DNA of 64,000 bases from Bdellovibrionales bacterium (GCA_041662785.1 JBAZRW010000001.1:62001-126000), one strand, 5' to 3'. Counted from the first letter of the stretch, positions 23,851 to 33,687 are shown. Program-made: numbers and translations. The notes: generated by a model not told the origin, from the sequence alone.

Positions 23851-24446
23851 CAAAAGGCCGTTGGTGTTAGAACGGTTTCTGAAAAGGAAACATGATCCGT
23901 CACGCCATTTTGCAGCAGGATATCCGCATCCTCGACAAAGCGCGCGCCATGCGCGACGATCTTTTGAAACGGCTTCCTTGTTCCCACCTTTTCCTTTGGC
24001 ACAAAGGTCACTGTCCAGCGATGGGCGGGTTCCTCAACACTGGTGATCGTAAAATCACCTTTCAGCCTTTCCCAATTGCCGGCCAGCGCCCACAGAAGGT
24101 TCTTTTGAACCTCGGACAGGAAAGGCATCTGCTGGCGATTGAGCCGCAGCAAAGCGAACTGGCCAACGCTTTGCGTCAGCCCCTCTGGCGTCAAGGTCGT
24201 CGTCGTCGCCATCGGCTTTTCAATCGCCCACACGATACGATCCTTGCCCGACACGCTAAAGCGTCCCTCGCTGCGGAGAGGCACGTCAAAACCCTGCACC
24301 GGATGATCGTGAACGAACCGCCCCGTAAGGCTCTGGTCCTCTTTAAGCGTGATATGGGGGCCTGCCTCAGCCATGGCGGGGGCAATCCCAAGGAAAAGGA
24401 CGCACAGCGCCGTAGCAGAAGAAAAAGAAGCAAAGCGTTTGGTCAT
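23850..24446 (-). CDS. LolA-like outer-membrane lipoprotein carrier family protein
   Basis: A 198-residue periplasmic protein. A signal peptide (FASFSSATALCVLFLGIAPAMA) is followed by a LolA-like beta barrel. TLKEDQSLTGRFVHDHPVQGF, LRSEGRFSVSGKDRIVWAIEKP and the ALLRLNRQQMP helix follow the LolA pattern of folding a lipid-binding cavity. It is more like the LolA-related proteins found with glycolipid genes than true LolA, so the cargo is uncertain. The ATG at 24446 has AGGGATGATGGG upstream; I discard an upstream extension. Convergent with the OmpA-like gene. Confidence 0.65.
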   Translation of the reverse strand: MTKRFASFSSATALCVLFLGIAPAMAEAGPHITLKEDQSLTGRFVHDHPVQGFDVPLRSEGRFSVSGKDRIVWAIEKPMATTTTLTPEGLTQSVGQFALLRLNRQQMPFLSEVQKNLLWALAGNWERLKGDFTITSVEEPAHRWTVTFVPKEKVGTRKPFQKIVAHGARFVEDADILLQNGVTDHVSFSETVLTPTAF

Positions 24447-24597
24447 CCCATCATCCCTTTTCCTAAGTGAGCGCTTTTTAAAAGACACACCTCTTATAAA
24501 GGCAGGAAACGGCAAAACTATGGCCGCTCAATAAAAAACAAGAAAACAAAAGGTATCATTTGAAATACGGATGAGAATAGGCTATCTCATCCCTCGT

Positions 24598-24674
24598 CGG
24601 GGCGTAGCACAGTCTGGTAGCGCGTCTGGTTTGGGACCAGAAGGCCCCCGGTTCGAATCCGGGCGCCCCGACCA
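24598..24674 (+). tRNA. tRNA-Pro (TGG)
   Basis: Acceptor CGGGGCG pairs with CGCCCCG, discriminator A, and CCA is encoded. The anticodon stem TCTGG/CCAGA encloses TTTGGGA, giving TGG. The T-arm is CCCGG-TTCGAAT-CCGGG. Clean cloverleaf. The 326 bases that follow, up to the next gene, hold only a promoter candidate. Confidence 0.96.
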
Positions 24675-24965
24675 TCTTCATAAAAGCCCCTCATCATCGT
24701 CCACGCACGCCCCCTTTTTCACTTCCGAAAAAAGCTTTTAGAATCAACGAATCGAACCTTTTTAGAAGCCGTACGTCGAGCAGAGCCCTACTGAGAGACG
24801 CTTTTGAGTCTGTTTGTACCTAATTAACCATCTATGTTGATGAAATATAACGATTTTGTCAAAATCGATGACCCCACGCATCCCATTGAAAACAAACGAT
24901 TTTCTGAATCATCTTTTTGCGGAAGCTAAATTCCGCGAAGTTTACCCGCCCCTCTTGCTTTCAGC

Positions 24966-24994
24966 TTATTACTTTCGTGTTTTTCGGGTACAAT
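24966..24994 (+). promoter_or_regulatory. Candidate promoter for a leaderless transcript
   Basis: A -10 like TACAAT (24989-24994) lies six bases before the ATG at 25001, with TTATTA 17 bases upstream as a weak -35. If used, transcription would begin at or next to the A of the ATG. No Shine-Dalgarno site precedes that ATG, which agrees. Confidence 0.4.
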
Positions 24995-25000
24995 CCACTC

Positions 25001-25681
25001 ATGGTCGCCAAACAAAAAATCTATCCCTTTGCATCACTCCTTCGAAAAGGTCAGGACGACATAAGCAACGATGTCGTCTTGAGTGTTTTAAGAGAAGGCA
25101 ACACGCTTATGCTCAACGCCCAGATTTTTAGGGCTTTGATGCAAAAGCGCCCGCAGGTTGTGATCTCCTATGAAGCCGCCAAAGAAAAACTCTTGGCCGC
25201 GCTTGATCGGCGGCGTGGGGCCGCCCCCTATTTCCATCATCCCGTCTTGGCCAGCCATCCGTGGCTTGTGCCCTATATTCTGGCGGCGCGTGAGCCTGCT
25301 TCGGTGGCATGGGGCCAGAATGGCAAGCCCTATCAGGTCGGGTTCACCTGCAAGGGGACGCAGTCCCTCGTTTATCCAGATCAAGACGGCATCGCGCAAC
25401 CGATCAAAATACCGCACGTTTTAGTCATGGGGTTTGTGAATGGCGAACGCTTTGCGCCTATGACAGCCCTTGAGAGCACGTTTCCACTTAGCAAAGCGGC
25501 AGCCAACGCCTTGCTTGGCCTAGAGCCTGAGCCGGGAACGAAAACGCCGCCTTCCGGCCCCACCTCCCCTGTGAGCGGATTGATTGAGGCAAATTATACG
25601 CCGCCCGCTCACCGCCCAACCACAAAAGACGCTGCAAAAGTGTACAAGGATCATCAGCCCCAGCAATTGAAGCTGTTTTAG
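25001..25681 (+). CDS. Unknown protein with C-terminal sliding-clamp-binding motif
   Basis: A 226-residue protein I do not recognise. The N-terminus is MVAKQKIYPFASLLRKGQDD; the middle is rich in aromatic residues and Pro (YFHHPVLASHPWLVPYILAA). The tail is a Pro/Thr/Lys-rich linker ending in QQLKLF at the extreme C-terminus. QLKLF matches the bacterial beta-clamp-binding consensus QLxLF found in MutS, DinB, ImuB and polymerase III alpha. I infer contact with DnaN, hence a role at replication or repair sites. The start is the first ATG that follows the promoter-like sequence; a TTG at 24917 would add 28 residues of poor quality. prfB follows 62 bases downstream. Confidence 0.65.
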   Translation: MVAKQKIYPFASLLRKGQDDISNDVVLSVLREGNTLMLNAQIFRALMQKRPQVVISYEAAKEKLLAALDRRRGAAPYFHHPVLASHPWLVPYILAAREPASVAWGQNGKPYQVGFTCKGTQSLVYPDQDGIAQPIKIPHVLVMGFVNGERFAPMTALESTFPLSKAAANALLGLEPEPGTKTPPSGPTSPVSGLIEANYTPPAHRPTTKDAAKVYKDHQPQQLKLF

Positions 25682-25743
25682 CTTTTCAAAAAGCTGCCAG
25701 CACGTTACAAGAACCTTTCGTTTTAAGCAGCCAAGGACATCCC

Positions 25744-26854
25744 ATGCGCGCAGAAATACAATCAGCAATCACGGCGACAGAAAAGTCGCTGGCCTTGCTG
25801 AGGAGGCATCTTTGACTATGATCGGGCCACCTCCCGTCTTGACGAACTGAACAACCTTTCCGAAGACCCGGCCCTATGGGAAAACCCCACGCACGCGCAA
25901 AGCCTGATGAAGGAGCGCACCAAGCTGGATCAGGCGGTGACGGACTACCGCTCTATCGAACAGGCCATGAAAGACAACACCGAGCTTCTGGCGATGGCCG
26001 AAGCCGAAGGCGATGCCGCGATGATCGCAGAGGCCGAACGCGGCCTGTTGGACAACCAAAAAACCGCTTCGCAGCGTGAGCTGGAAAGCCTGCTGTCCGG
26101 CGAGGCCGATGGCAATGACTGCTATCTTGAGGTCAACGCGGGCGCAGGCGGAACCGAGGCTCAAGACTGGGCCGAAATGCTCCTTCGCATGTATATGCGC
26201 TGGGCCGAGCAACATGGGTATAAGGTTTTCCTTTTGGATGAATCGCGTGGTGAGGAAGCGGGGATCAAATCCTCCACCATCGAGATTATGGGCCGCAACG
26301 CCTATGGCTGGCTGAAAACCGAATGTGGCGTGCATCGCCTTGTGCGCATCAGTCCCTATGACTCTAACGCCCGCCGCCATACCAGCTTTTCCAGCGTGTC
26401 GGTCACCCCCGTGATCGATGACACGATTCAAGTTGAGGTTTTGGACAAGGATTTACGGGTCGATACCTATCGCGCCTCGGGCGCTGGCGGCCAGCACATC
26501 AACAAGACCGACAGCGCGGTGCGCTTCACGCACATCCCGACGGGCATTGTTGTGGCGTGCCAGCAAGAACGCTCTCAGCACAAGAACCGCGCCAAGGCGA
26601 TGGAGATGCTGCGCGCCAAAATCTATGAGATGGAGCTGAAAAAGCGCGAGGACGCAGCCGCCGTGATCGAAGCCGGTAAAAGCGAGATTGGCTGGGGCCA
26701 TCAGATACGCTCGTACGTCCTGCAACCCTATCAGATGGTCAAGGACGCCCGCACCGGCGCAGAAACATCGCAAACGCAGGACGTTTTAAACGGCGACATC
26801 GACCGCTTCCTGCAAGCGTCCCTCGCGTCCAAAATCCAAGGGCATGAGGAATAA
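25744..26854 (+). CDS. prfB: Peptide chain release factor 2, expressed by programmed +1 frameshift
   Basis: RF2 terminates translation at UGA and UAA. The gene begins at ATG 25744 (AAGGAC upstream), reads 23 codons to CTT, meets TGA at 25813, and continues in the +1 frame as GAC TAT GAT. The joined product has 369 residues, as expected. Seen: the stop-recognition segment [15 protein letters not shown] (SPY in place of SPF) and the GGQ motif [17 protein letters not shown] that triggers peptide release. Read without the shift, the first 55 residues of the second part would be missed. Convergent with glmM, separated by the second MITE-like copy. Confidence 0.96.
25801..25816 (+). promoter_or_regulatory. 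prfB programmed frameshift site
   Basis: AGGAGG CAT CTT TGA C. An internal Shine-Dalgarno (AGGAGG) lies three bases before the slippery CTT, followed by in-frame TGA and C. Spacing equals that of the well-studied E. coli site. When RF2 is scarce, ribosomes slip to restore RF2 synthesis. Confidence 0.95.
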
Positions 26855-26903
26855 AGGAAGCCAAGAGAGCACCTATCCGCAAGCACAGCCCGTCATCCCC
26901 TTT

Positions 26904-27112
26904 CGTCATCCCAGAAAACTTTCTCTTCGGGCGCACGCGCACGAAAGAAAGTTGATCTGGGATCCAGTGTTGCTACCAGCGGGCGATAAAGAAACGTTTG
27001 TGAGGACGGGAAAGGCGGCTGGATCCCACGTCCATTTTCTTTCGCACAAAGAGGTGCGAAGAGAAAATGCCTGCCCTGCGAAGCCTTGGCGTAGCGGGGT
27101 CTTGGGATGACG
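26904..27112. repeat. MITE-like palindromic repeat, copy 2 (inverted)
   Basis: Reverse complement of the 5179-5356 element with the same ends, the same two hairpin modules and the same GGATCCAG boxes. It carries about 33 extra bases next to the CAAGAC end. An additional CGTCATCCCC fragment abuts it at 26891. Located between convergent prfB and glmM. Confidence 0.8.
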
Positions 27113-27130
27113 AGCGGGGGGGCAGCAGCC

Positions 27131-28462
27131 CTACGCCGCGATCATAGCCGTCAGGTCGTTCACAATTTTCTCGACCAAGGCAAGGTCATCCCCCTCGGCC
27201 ATCACGCGCACCAAATTCTCGGTGCCCGACTTGCGAACCAGCAGGCGGCCCGCACCATTTAACGTGGTTTCGGCGGCTTTGATCGCATCCAGAAACGCCG
27301 GATCATTCATCACATCGCGCGCGACCTTGACGCTTTTCAAAAGCTGGGGCACAGGCTCAAACAGACGGCACACGTGACTGGCAGGCTTGCCCGCCTCACC
27401 GATCACGGCCAACACTTGCAGGGCCGTCAAAAGCCCATCGCCCGTGGTGCTATAGTCGGAAAGCACCATATGGCCCGATTGCTCTCCGCCCAAATTACAG
27501 CCTTGCTCGCGCATCGCTTCGACAACATAGCGGTCACCCACATTCGTGCGGATCATACCAACACCAATCGACTTTAGAAAACGCTCTAGCCCCAGATTGG
27601 ACATCACGGTCGTCGCCAGCTTGCCGCCCTTAAGGCGACCTTGTGCTGCCCACGCCTTGGCAATCAGCGCCATCAGCTGATCTCCATCGATCACCTGCCC
27701 CTTTTCATCGGCCATGATGAGACGGTCGGCATCGCCGTCCAAGGAAATCCCGACATCCGCGCCATGAAGTAAAACCGTCTCGCGCATTAAATCGGTATGT
27801 GTCGCACCGCAGCGATCATTGATATTTTTCCCGTTGGGACTGACCGCAACGGGGATCACCTCCGCCCCCAGCTCCCACAGAACCGTCGGCGCAACCTTGT
27901 AAGCCGCACCGTTAGCGCAATCGATCACGATCTTGAGGCCATCAAGGCGCTGCCCTGCCGGAAACGTCGCCTTCACAAACTCGACATAGCGGCCTTGCGC
28001 GTCTTCTAGGCGCGAGGCTTTGCCCAAGGCATCCGAAGCCGCCAGCTCTTGATCCGGCTCCTCCATCAACTTTTCAATCTGCTCTTCCAGCTCATCCGAC
28101 AGCTTTTGCCCATCGGGCGAAAACAGCTTGATGCCGTTATCGGCATAAGGATTGTGCGAGGCGGAAATCATCACGCCCAAATCGGCGCGCAAGCTTTTGG
28201 TCAGCATCGCGACGGCGGGCGTCGGCAAAGGCCCCAGCAGGATCACGTCCATGCCCTGCGCAATAAAACCAGCCGTAAGAGCGGGCTCCAGCAAATAACC
28301 CGACAGGCGCGTATCCTTACCGATCACAACGCGGTGACGATGGGATCCGCGACGGAACAGCCGCGCAGCGGCCATGGCAACAGATAGCGCCGTCGTGGCC
28401 GTCATCGGCTCTTGGTTGGCGCGACCACGGATACCATCAGTTCCAAAAAGTTTGCGGGGCAT
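27131..28462 (-). CDS. glmM: Phosphoglucosamine mutase
   Basis: Interconverts glucosamine-6-phosphate and glucosamine-1-phosphate for peptidoglycan and lipopolysaccharide precursors. 443 residues, family length. The phosphoserine loop [15 protein letters not shown] places the catalytic Ser at residue 102, as in E. coli GlmM. The metal loop DGDADR and the C-terminal phosphate-binding [12 protein letters not shown] are intact, and the N-terminal LFGTDGIRG is diagnostic. Last gene of the tilS-ftsH-glmM set, 15 bases after ftsH. Confidence 0.98.
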   Translation of the reverse strand: MPRKLFGTDGIRGRANQEPMTATTALSVAMAAARLFRRGSHRHRVVIGKDTRLSGYLLEPALTAGFIAQGMDVILLGPLPTPAVAMLTKSLRADLGVMISASHNPYADNGIKLFSPDGQKLSDELEEQIEKLMEEPDQELAASDALGKASRLEDAQGRYVEFVKATFPAGQRLDGLKIVIDCANGAAYKVAPTVLWELGAEVIPVAVSPNGKNINDRCGATHTDLMRETVLLHGADVGISLDGDADRLIMADEKGQVIDGDQLMALIAKAWAAQGRLKGGKLATTVMSNLGLERFLKSIGVGMIRTNVGDRYVVEAMREQGCNLGGEQSGHMVLSDYSTTGDGLLTALQVLAVIGEAGKPASHVCRLFEPVPQLLKSVKVARDVMNDPAFLDAIKAAETTLNGAGRLLVRKSGTENLVRVMAEGDDLALVEKIVNDLTAMIAA

Positions 28463-28477
28463 AGAAAATTTCCTGTT

Positions 28478-30397
28478 TTAGACGACAATCGAACTAGCTG
28501 GCGGAGCCACTTTGGGAACTGAGCCTTGACGCGTCGAGGGCGGTGCATCGGCAGAGGGCGGCTTGGCCGCTTGATCCTTACGATCCAGCGCCTCACCGCG
28601 CAACAGCGCCGCAACATCATCGCCCGATAGCGTTTCATATTCCAAAAGCGCTTCAGCAATGTGCTTTAACTCGTCCTTGTGCGTGGTTAGAACCTCGCGC
28701 GCCTTGGCTTCGCCCGCTTCGATCAAATGCCGCACTTCATCATCGATCAGCTGCGCGGTGCTATCGGACACGTTTTGCGTTTGCGACACCGAATGACCCA
28801 AGAAAACTTCCTGTTCATTCGCGTGATAGCGCACGCGACCTAGCTTGTCCGACATGCCGAACTCACTCACCATGCGCCGCGCCAGATTGGTCGCCTGCGC
28901 GATATCGCTGCTTGCGCCCGTCGTGACATTGTCCTTGCCGAACGTCAGCTCCTCGGCCATGCGGCCACCGAACATCATCGCGATGCGCGATTCCAGCTCG
29001 ATCTTCGTCTGACTGTATTTGTCCCGCTCCGGCAGGTTCATGGTAACACCCAAAGCCCGCCCACGAGGGATAATCGTGACCTTATGCAACGGATCGCTTT
29101 GCGGCATGTTCAGGCCGACCAGCGCATGACCGGCTTCGTGATAGGCCGTCAGCTCGCGCTCCTTATCCGTCATGACCATCGAGCGCCGCTCCGCGCCCAT
29201 CATCACCTTATCCTTGGCCGATTCAAAGTCCGCCATATCGACGCTTGTCTTATTGCGCCGCGCCGCCAACAAGGCCGCCTCGTTCACAAGGTTGGCCAAA
29301 TCCGCACCGGAAAAGCCGGGCGTGCCCCGCGCAATCGTCCTTGCATCCACATCCATGGCGAGTGGCACTTTACGCATATGAACCTTAAGGATGCGCTCAC
29401 GCCCCAGAATATCGGGGTTCGGCACGACCACTTGACGATCAAAGCGTCCCGGTCGCAGCAAAGCAGGATCAAGAACGTCGGGACGGTTCGTGGCCGCGAT
29501 CAGGATCACGCCTTCGTTCGCCTCAAACCCGTCCATTTCCACAAGCAACTGGTTGAGCGTTTGTTCGCGCTCATCATTGCCACCGCCAAGACCCGCGCCG
29601 CGATGGCGACCCACCGCGTCGATCTCGTCAATAAAGATAATGCAAGGCGCGTTTTTCTTGCCTTGCTCAAACATATCGCGCACGCGGCTGGCGCCCACGC
29701 CGACAAACATCTCAACAAAGTCCGAACCTGAAATCGTGAAGAACGGCACATTCGCCTCACCCGCCACAGCGCGGGCGATCAGCGTTTTACCCGTACCGGG
29801 AGGCCCCACCAAAAGGACGCCCTTGGGAATCTTGCCACCCAGCTTTTGAAATTTTTGCGGATCGCGCAGGAACTCCACGACTTCCTCAAGCTCTTGCTTG
29901 GCTTCCTCAACGCCCGCGACGTCCTCAAACGTCACCTTGCCCTCTTTTTCCGTCAGAAGCCGCGCCTTGCTGCGGCCAAAGCCCATGGCCTTGCCACCCG
30001 CGCCATTCATCTGGCGCATAAAGAACACATAGACCGCGATCATCAGCAGCATGGGCCATGAGGAAATCAAAACGCCCCAAAAGGTCGGCTCCCCAAGAGT
30101 TTCGGGCTGCGCGACGATCTTGACCTTTTTATCCACCAGACGGTCAACAATGTTCGTGTTGTTGGGAAGATAGGTCGCAAAGCTCGCGCCGCCCTCCATC
30201 ATATGGCCAGAAACAAGGCCGCCCTTGATCGTCACATCGGCGACCTTGCCTTCATCAACCCGCGCCAGAAAATCGCTAAACGGCATCATAGCTTGCGACG
30301 AAAGCCCGTCAGGACTTTGCAGCATGCTCACAAGCCCATACAAAAGCCCGCCGATAAGGACGATAAGGAGGATATTTTTGCCCGTGCTGTTGTTCAA
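28478..30397 (-). CDS. ftsH: ATP-dependent zinc metalloprotease FtsH
   Basis: Membrane-bound AAA+ protease that degrades misfolded membrane proteins and regulators. 639 residues. Two N-terminal membrane segments (about 8-24 and 105-126) flank a periplasmic domain. Then come the AAA domain with Walker A GPPGTGKT (198-205), Walker [12 protein letters not shown] and the second region of homology [19 protein letters not shown]. The zinc site HEAGH lies near residue 420. The start is TTG at 30397; AAAGG and CGGGA lie just upstream, and no ATG gives the normal N-terminus. A 178-base gap separates it from tilS. Confidence 0.98.
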   Translation of the reverse strand: MNNSTGKNILLIVLIGGLLYGLVSMLQSPDGLSSQAMMPFSDFLARVDEGKVADVTIKGGLVSGHMMEGGASFATYLPNNTNIVDRLVDKKVKIVAQPETLGEPTFWGVLISSWPMLLMIAVYVFFMRQMNGAGGKAMGFGRSKARLLTEKEGKVTFEDVAGVEEAKQELEEVVEFLRDPQKFQKLGGKIPKGVLLVGPPGTGKTLIARAVAGEANVPFFTISGSDFVEMFVGVGASRVRDMFEQGKKNAPCIIFIDEIDAVGRHRGAGLGGGNDEREQTLNQLLVEMDGFEANEGVILIAATNRPDVLDPALLRPGRFDRQVVVPNPDILGRERILKVHMRKVPLAMDVDARTIARGTPGFSGADLANLVNEAALLAARRNKTSVDMADFESAKDKVMMGAERRSMVMTDKERELTAYHEAGHALVGLNMPQSDPLHKVTIIPRGRALGVTMNLPERDKYSQTKIELESRIAMMFGGRMAEELTFGKDNVTTGASSDIAQATNLARRMVSEFGMSDKLGRVRYHANEQEVFLGHSVSQTQNVSDSTAQLIDDEVRHLIEAGEAKAREVLTTHKDELKHIAEALLEYETLSGDDVAALLRGEALDRKDQAAKPPSADAPPSTRQGSVPKVAPPASSIVV

Positions 30398-30575
30398 TGT
30401 CCCGACCTTTCGGATAAAATGGCGACCCCTTATAGATAGGGGTTCACAGACCCATTTTCAACCTATACTACGTCAACTTGAAAATCCGAAAACTTTTTGG
30501 CCGCATGAGCTTGTTTCTCTTTGTTTTATGCGACTTGGCGGAGAAAAACTTTTCGGCCTTTCAAGCGGACGGGCT

Positions 30576-31859
30576 CTAAACAAGCCAAAAAGGGCGAATC
30601 CACTCGGCCACGGCAACAGCTTGATTTACCTTATCAAAAGAGGGGATGGCGACAAGGCGACCTTCCTCCCATACAGAAGGCAGGGACGCCCGCGCCCGCG
30701 CAGAGGGGATTTGCCGCCGCAGCGCTGGCGCAAGAGCGTCCAACACCTCATGTGTTGGCAGGCCCAAAGGTCGTACCGCTAACCCTGCCCGATCCTCAAG
30801 CAGCGTCACGCGCCAGCGCCCGTCCCACATCACCGTTTCCTGAAAGGAGAGAGAGGGAGCATCGGTAATCGCGGCGACCTCACGCAAGAAGCGTATTGTT
30901 TTCTGCCCCGCCTTCTTTTGGACAAGGCAGCCGTGAAGCGTGCGAACATCCTGCGCCGAAGGGGTCAGCAGCCACGCCATCAGCGCCGACAACGGCTCGC
31001 GCTCTGGTGCATAGGCGGTGGAGTTGAGCGTCGTTAAACACGCCGCCAGCGCCCGCAAAGCGATAGCGCGGGGGACAGCGGCCAGAGCCTCGCCATTCAG
31101 CAGCAACGTGCCGCTAACATCCGTTGCCTCTACAGACTCGCACAAAAACATCTTGGTGTAATGCTCCAGCGCCTCTTTGGCCTCGCGGGCGCGGTTCCCC
31201 AGATCCGTCAAGCGCTCTGCCGTAAAGCCCTCCTCCGCCAGCAACGGCATGACGCGGCGCAGACGACCACGCGCGTACTTGTCTTTTTCATTGCTTGGGT
31301 CGGTAACAAAGGGAATCCCGTTTGCCTCGCACGTCGCCAGCAGTCGCGCCTTAGGCAAAGTCAAAAAAGGCCGCGCGAGCGTAACGCCGCCTATTTCGCG
31401 GGCAGGTGCCATCCCCGCCAGCCCGTCAATCCCGCTACCTTTGGCAAAGCGCATCAACACCGTCTCGGCCTGATCATCCGCATGGTGCGCTAAAAACAGC
31501 GTTTTAATGTTGTTTTTTTGACAGGCCGCAAGCAGCAGCGCGTAACGCGCCTCACGCGCTTTAACGTGGATGCGGCTTGAAAGGGATTCATGCTGCCACG
31601 GCAGGATCTCGGCCTCCATACCCATGCCGCGCAAACGATCCGCTACCTCCCCCGCCTCTGCCGCCGATTCCGAACGCAGGCCATGTTCGACGATCAAGGC
31701 GAGGACGCGCCCGTCCTCGCCCCAAAAACGCTGCAAACAAAACGCCAGAGCCATGCTGTCGGGGCCACCCGATACCGCGACGGCCACCGCGCCCGCCTGC
31801 ACGCCAAAGGGCGCAAGCAACGCGACAACCTCATCCGGTAGGATTGCCCCATCAGCCAT
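30576..31859 (-). CDS. tilS: tRNA(Ile)-lysidine synthetase
   Basis: Converts C34 of tRNA-Ile(CAU) to lysidine using ATP and lysine, so that the tRNA reads AUA. From ATG 31859 it has 427 residues. The N-type ATP-pyrophosphatase P-loop SGGPDS is at residues 30-35. LFLAHHADDQAETVLMRFAKGSGIDGLAGM follows in two adjoining stretches, and PFLTLPKARLLA then SNEKDKYARGRLR are also typical. The start overlaps the stop of the AEC transporter by eight bases, with no Shine-Dalgarno site, implying coupling. I discard a 32-residue upstream extension. Confidence 0.95.
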   Translation of the reverse strand: MADGAILPDEVVALLAPFGVQAGAVAVAVSGGPDSMALAFCLQRFWGEDGRVLALIVEHGLRSESAAEAGEVADRLRGMGMEAEILPWQHESLSSRIHVKAREARYALLLAACQKNNIKTLFLAHHADDQAETVLMRFAKGSGIDGLAGMAPAREIGGVTLARPFLTLPKARLLATCEANGIPFVTDPSNEKDKYARGRLRRVMPLLAEEGFTAERLTDLGNRAREAKEALEHYTKMFLCESVEATDVSGTLLLNGEALAAVPRAIALRALAACLTTLNSTAYAPEREPLSALMAWLLTPSAQDVRTLHGCLVQKKAGQKTIRFLREVAAITDAPSLSFQETVMWDGRWRVTLLEDRAGLAVRPLGLPTHEVLDALAPALRRQIPSARARASLPSVWEEGRLVAIPSFDKVNQAVAVAEWIRPFWLV

Positions 31860-32778
31860 GCGCGAACCCGAATAATAAGACATACGCGGGCACAATCGCC
31901 ATCGACAAAAGTGTTGAAAGCGCCACCGCGCCCGCAGCCTCTTCCGGATAGACATTTAAAAGTTCCGCCAATGCCGCCGTGTTGGCCGCCAAGGGCAGAA
32001 CGCTCATCAGCAGCAAAATAGGCTCATACAAAGCAGGCACAGCCAACGGCGTGAAACGCAGCGCAGCCATGAGCGCCACCGTCAAGGCAGGCCATAAAAG
32101 AAATTTGATGCCGAGCAGCGCACTAAACAGTTTGCCATGAAAACGAGGCCAGCCCTTTTGTGCCAAACCAAGGCCGATAATTAAGACACCCAAAACGACA
32201 TAAGCCCCCAGAAAATCGCGCGCCGCGCTTTCCCATTGGGCAGGAATCTTAATCCCCATAAGATTAAACCCCAGTCCCGCCGCCACAGCGTAAAGAAACG
32301 GCATCCGCAAAAGGCTTCTGATCGCGTCACGGGGGGAGAACCGCCCGCGTGCAATCCAGTAATAGCCCAAAGTGCTTTCATACAAACTGCCCCCCACCAT
32401 TGTGAGGACATAGACGGGGAGAAAATCAGCGGGCAAAACGATCATAGCCACAGGAATGCCCAGATAACCAAGGTTCGCCGCACCGCTGGCCTGCGCCATC
32501 AACGGCGCATAAGGAGAACCCACCTTCCGCGCGATAAAGTTTGTTCCCGCGCTGATAGTGATGCAAAGAACCCCAAGCCAAAAGGGCAACAGCAATAAAT
32601 CCGCCGAAAAATCCAGCCGCATCAGGTTCGTAAATATAACGACGGGCATAATCAAATAAATCTGGATCGTCGCCAGCGTGTTATTCAAATTGCCAAAGGC
32701 GCGGGAAAGAGCAACCCCTGCCCCCATCGTGGCATACAGCGGAAACAGTTTCGACAGCATCGCAAAAAACAAAGACAT
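31852..32778 (-). CDS. AEC family (auxin efflux carrier-like) transporter
   Basis: A 308-residue integral membrane protein with about ten hydrophobic segments. The N-terminal GAGVALSRAFGNLNNTLA and the first-repeat MPVVIFTNLMRLDF segment are typical of bacterial AEC permeases, relatives of malonate and malate carriers. ASGAANLGYLGIPVAM carries the conserved Asn-Gly-Pro-type crossover, and the second repeat shows LSVLPLAANTAAL-like residues. Substrate unknown. Its stop overlaps the tilS start, so it heads the tilS-ftsH-glmM transcript. Confidence 0.87.
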   Translation of the reverse strand: MSLFFAMLSKLFPLYATMGAGVALSRAFGNLNNTLATIQIYLIMPVVIFTNLMRLDFSADLLLLPFWLGVLCITISAGTNFIARKVGSPYAPLMAQASGAANLGYLGIPVAMIVLPADFLPVYVLTMVGGSLYESTLGYYWIARGRFSPRDAIRSLLRMPFLYAVAAGLGFNLMGIKIPAQWESAARDFLGAYVVLGVLIIGLGLAQKGWPRFHGKLFSALLGIKFLLWPALTVALMAALRFTPLAVPALYEPILLLMSVLPLAANTAALAELLNVYPEEAAGAVALSTLLSMAIVPAYVLLFGFAHG

Positions 32779-32827
32779 CTTTTTCCCTATAGCCCCAACA
32801 GTTAAACCCCTTGCAACAAGTAAAAAA

Positions 32828-32922
32828 CAAACGAGATTCCCGCTTTCGCGGGAATGACAGGATTTATGTATAAGTTATACCCTCTATCGTCATCCCCACG
32901 GAAGCGGGGATCCCGTTTTCAT
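32828..32922. repeat. Palindromic repeat pair upstream of AEC transporter gene
   Basis: Modules GATTCCCGCTTTCGCGGGAA and GTCATCCCCACGGAAGCGGG, with the same 30-base centre as the 11236 copy (ACAGGATTTATGTATAAGTT). The right module has two changes that weaken its own palindrome. Confidence 0.75.
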
Positions 32923-32965
32923 ATTTTCCTTCGTGCATCCTTTCGTCTGCTCGTTTACTTTGCAC

Positions 32966-33010
32966 CAAAAAACCAAAAAGCCTCCCTCGGTTTAACACGA
33001 GGGAGGCTTT
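32966..33010 (-). terminator. Rho-independent terminator of the 33041 gene
   Basis: Stem AAAGCCTCCCTCG / CGAGGGAGGCTTT with an eight-base loop. On the minus strand it is followed by TTTTTGGTTTTTT. Very similar hairpins follow the next two minus-strand genes. Confidence 0.85.
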
Positions 33011-33040
33011 GTTGGAAAAAGAAAAACAGCAAGCCGTTTT

Positions 33041-33502
33041 TTAAAGAGTCGGACGCGGCAAGGCCTCGCATTTTATAATGGCAACCATCACCTGACGGTC
33101 AGATGGAGACATATTGGCCGCATACACCGTAGAAACAGGCACACTGGCATTCTTATTCGGAACATTCATGCTCGTTGTCACTAACCCATTCTTAAGGTCA
33201 TAAACTTTATAAACCCCGCTTGTGGCGCCAAAATCATCACTTCCCTGCTCGTGAACGCAGTAAAGAGATTCGCCCAAACCCGATGTCTTACCTTTAAGCT
33301 CTGGCAGCGCTTTTTTGAGACACTCTTCCTTCTGTTTTTTCCACTGGGCGTTGATCGTCCCTTCATTGCGGAATTTTTTTGCTTCTGGGGCGGTAAAAGA
33401 GTGAACGGTTTTCCCCATAAGTGCGACAGCAAAGGTTGCGACTAGCAAGGAAACGGGAAACGCCACTAAAACCTTGGCTAACGATTTTTTATTTTCATTC
33501 AT
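33041..33502 (-). CDS. Unknown membrane-anchored or secreted protein, paralogue of 33688 gene
   Basis: A 153-residue protein with one N-terminal hydrophobic segment (VLVAFPVSLLVATFAVALMG), so anchored in the inner membrane or exported. The rest is a small domain with paired cysteines (KEECLKK, LYCVHE, IIKCEA). YKVYDLKNGLVTTSM and MSPSDRQVMVAIIKCEALP align with YFDLKDGSVTTTI and TPDEKSLMNSTKLCRQKA of the downstream-numbered neighbour, so the two are diverged duplicates. ATG 33502 has AAGGAGAG six bases upstream. Function unknown. It ends in a strong terminator. Confidence 0.65.
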   Translation of the reverse strand: MNENKKSLAKVLVAFPVSLLVATFAVALMGKTVHSFTAPEAKKFRNEGTINAQWKKQKEECLKKALPELKGKTSGLGESLYCVHEQGSDDFGATSGVYKVYDLKNGLVTTSMNVPNKNASVPVSTVYAANMSPSDRQVMVAIIKCEALPRPTL

Positions 33503-33623
33503 CACAATCTCTCCTTTTGAAAAACGTTTTAACATAAGGCGTCCTTCAAGGCGCAGCAGCACAATAGCCTTTTCAGCTCTAAAAACAAAGAGATTCTCGT
33601 TTTTATGCCACCAGCTCTATTAA

Positions 33624-33661
33624 CCAAAAAGCCTCCCTCGGTTTCCCAAGGGAGGCTTTTA
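33624..33661 (-). terminator. Rho-independent terminator of the 33688 gene
   Basis: Stem AAAAGCCTCCCT / AGGGAGGCTTTT with the same flanking sequence (AACCAAAAAGCCTCCCTCGG) as the terminator at 32966. T-rich on the minus-strand exit side. Confidence 0.85.
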
Positions 33662-33687
33662 AGGAAAGGATTATGACGACAAAGGCC

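Noticed and set aside
23850..23895. Gene start for a plus-strand frame (23892-24470) opposite the LolA-like gene
   Set aside because: It is Arg/His-rich and lacks motifs; the minus-strand gene has a signal peptide and a good ribosome site.
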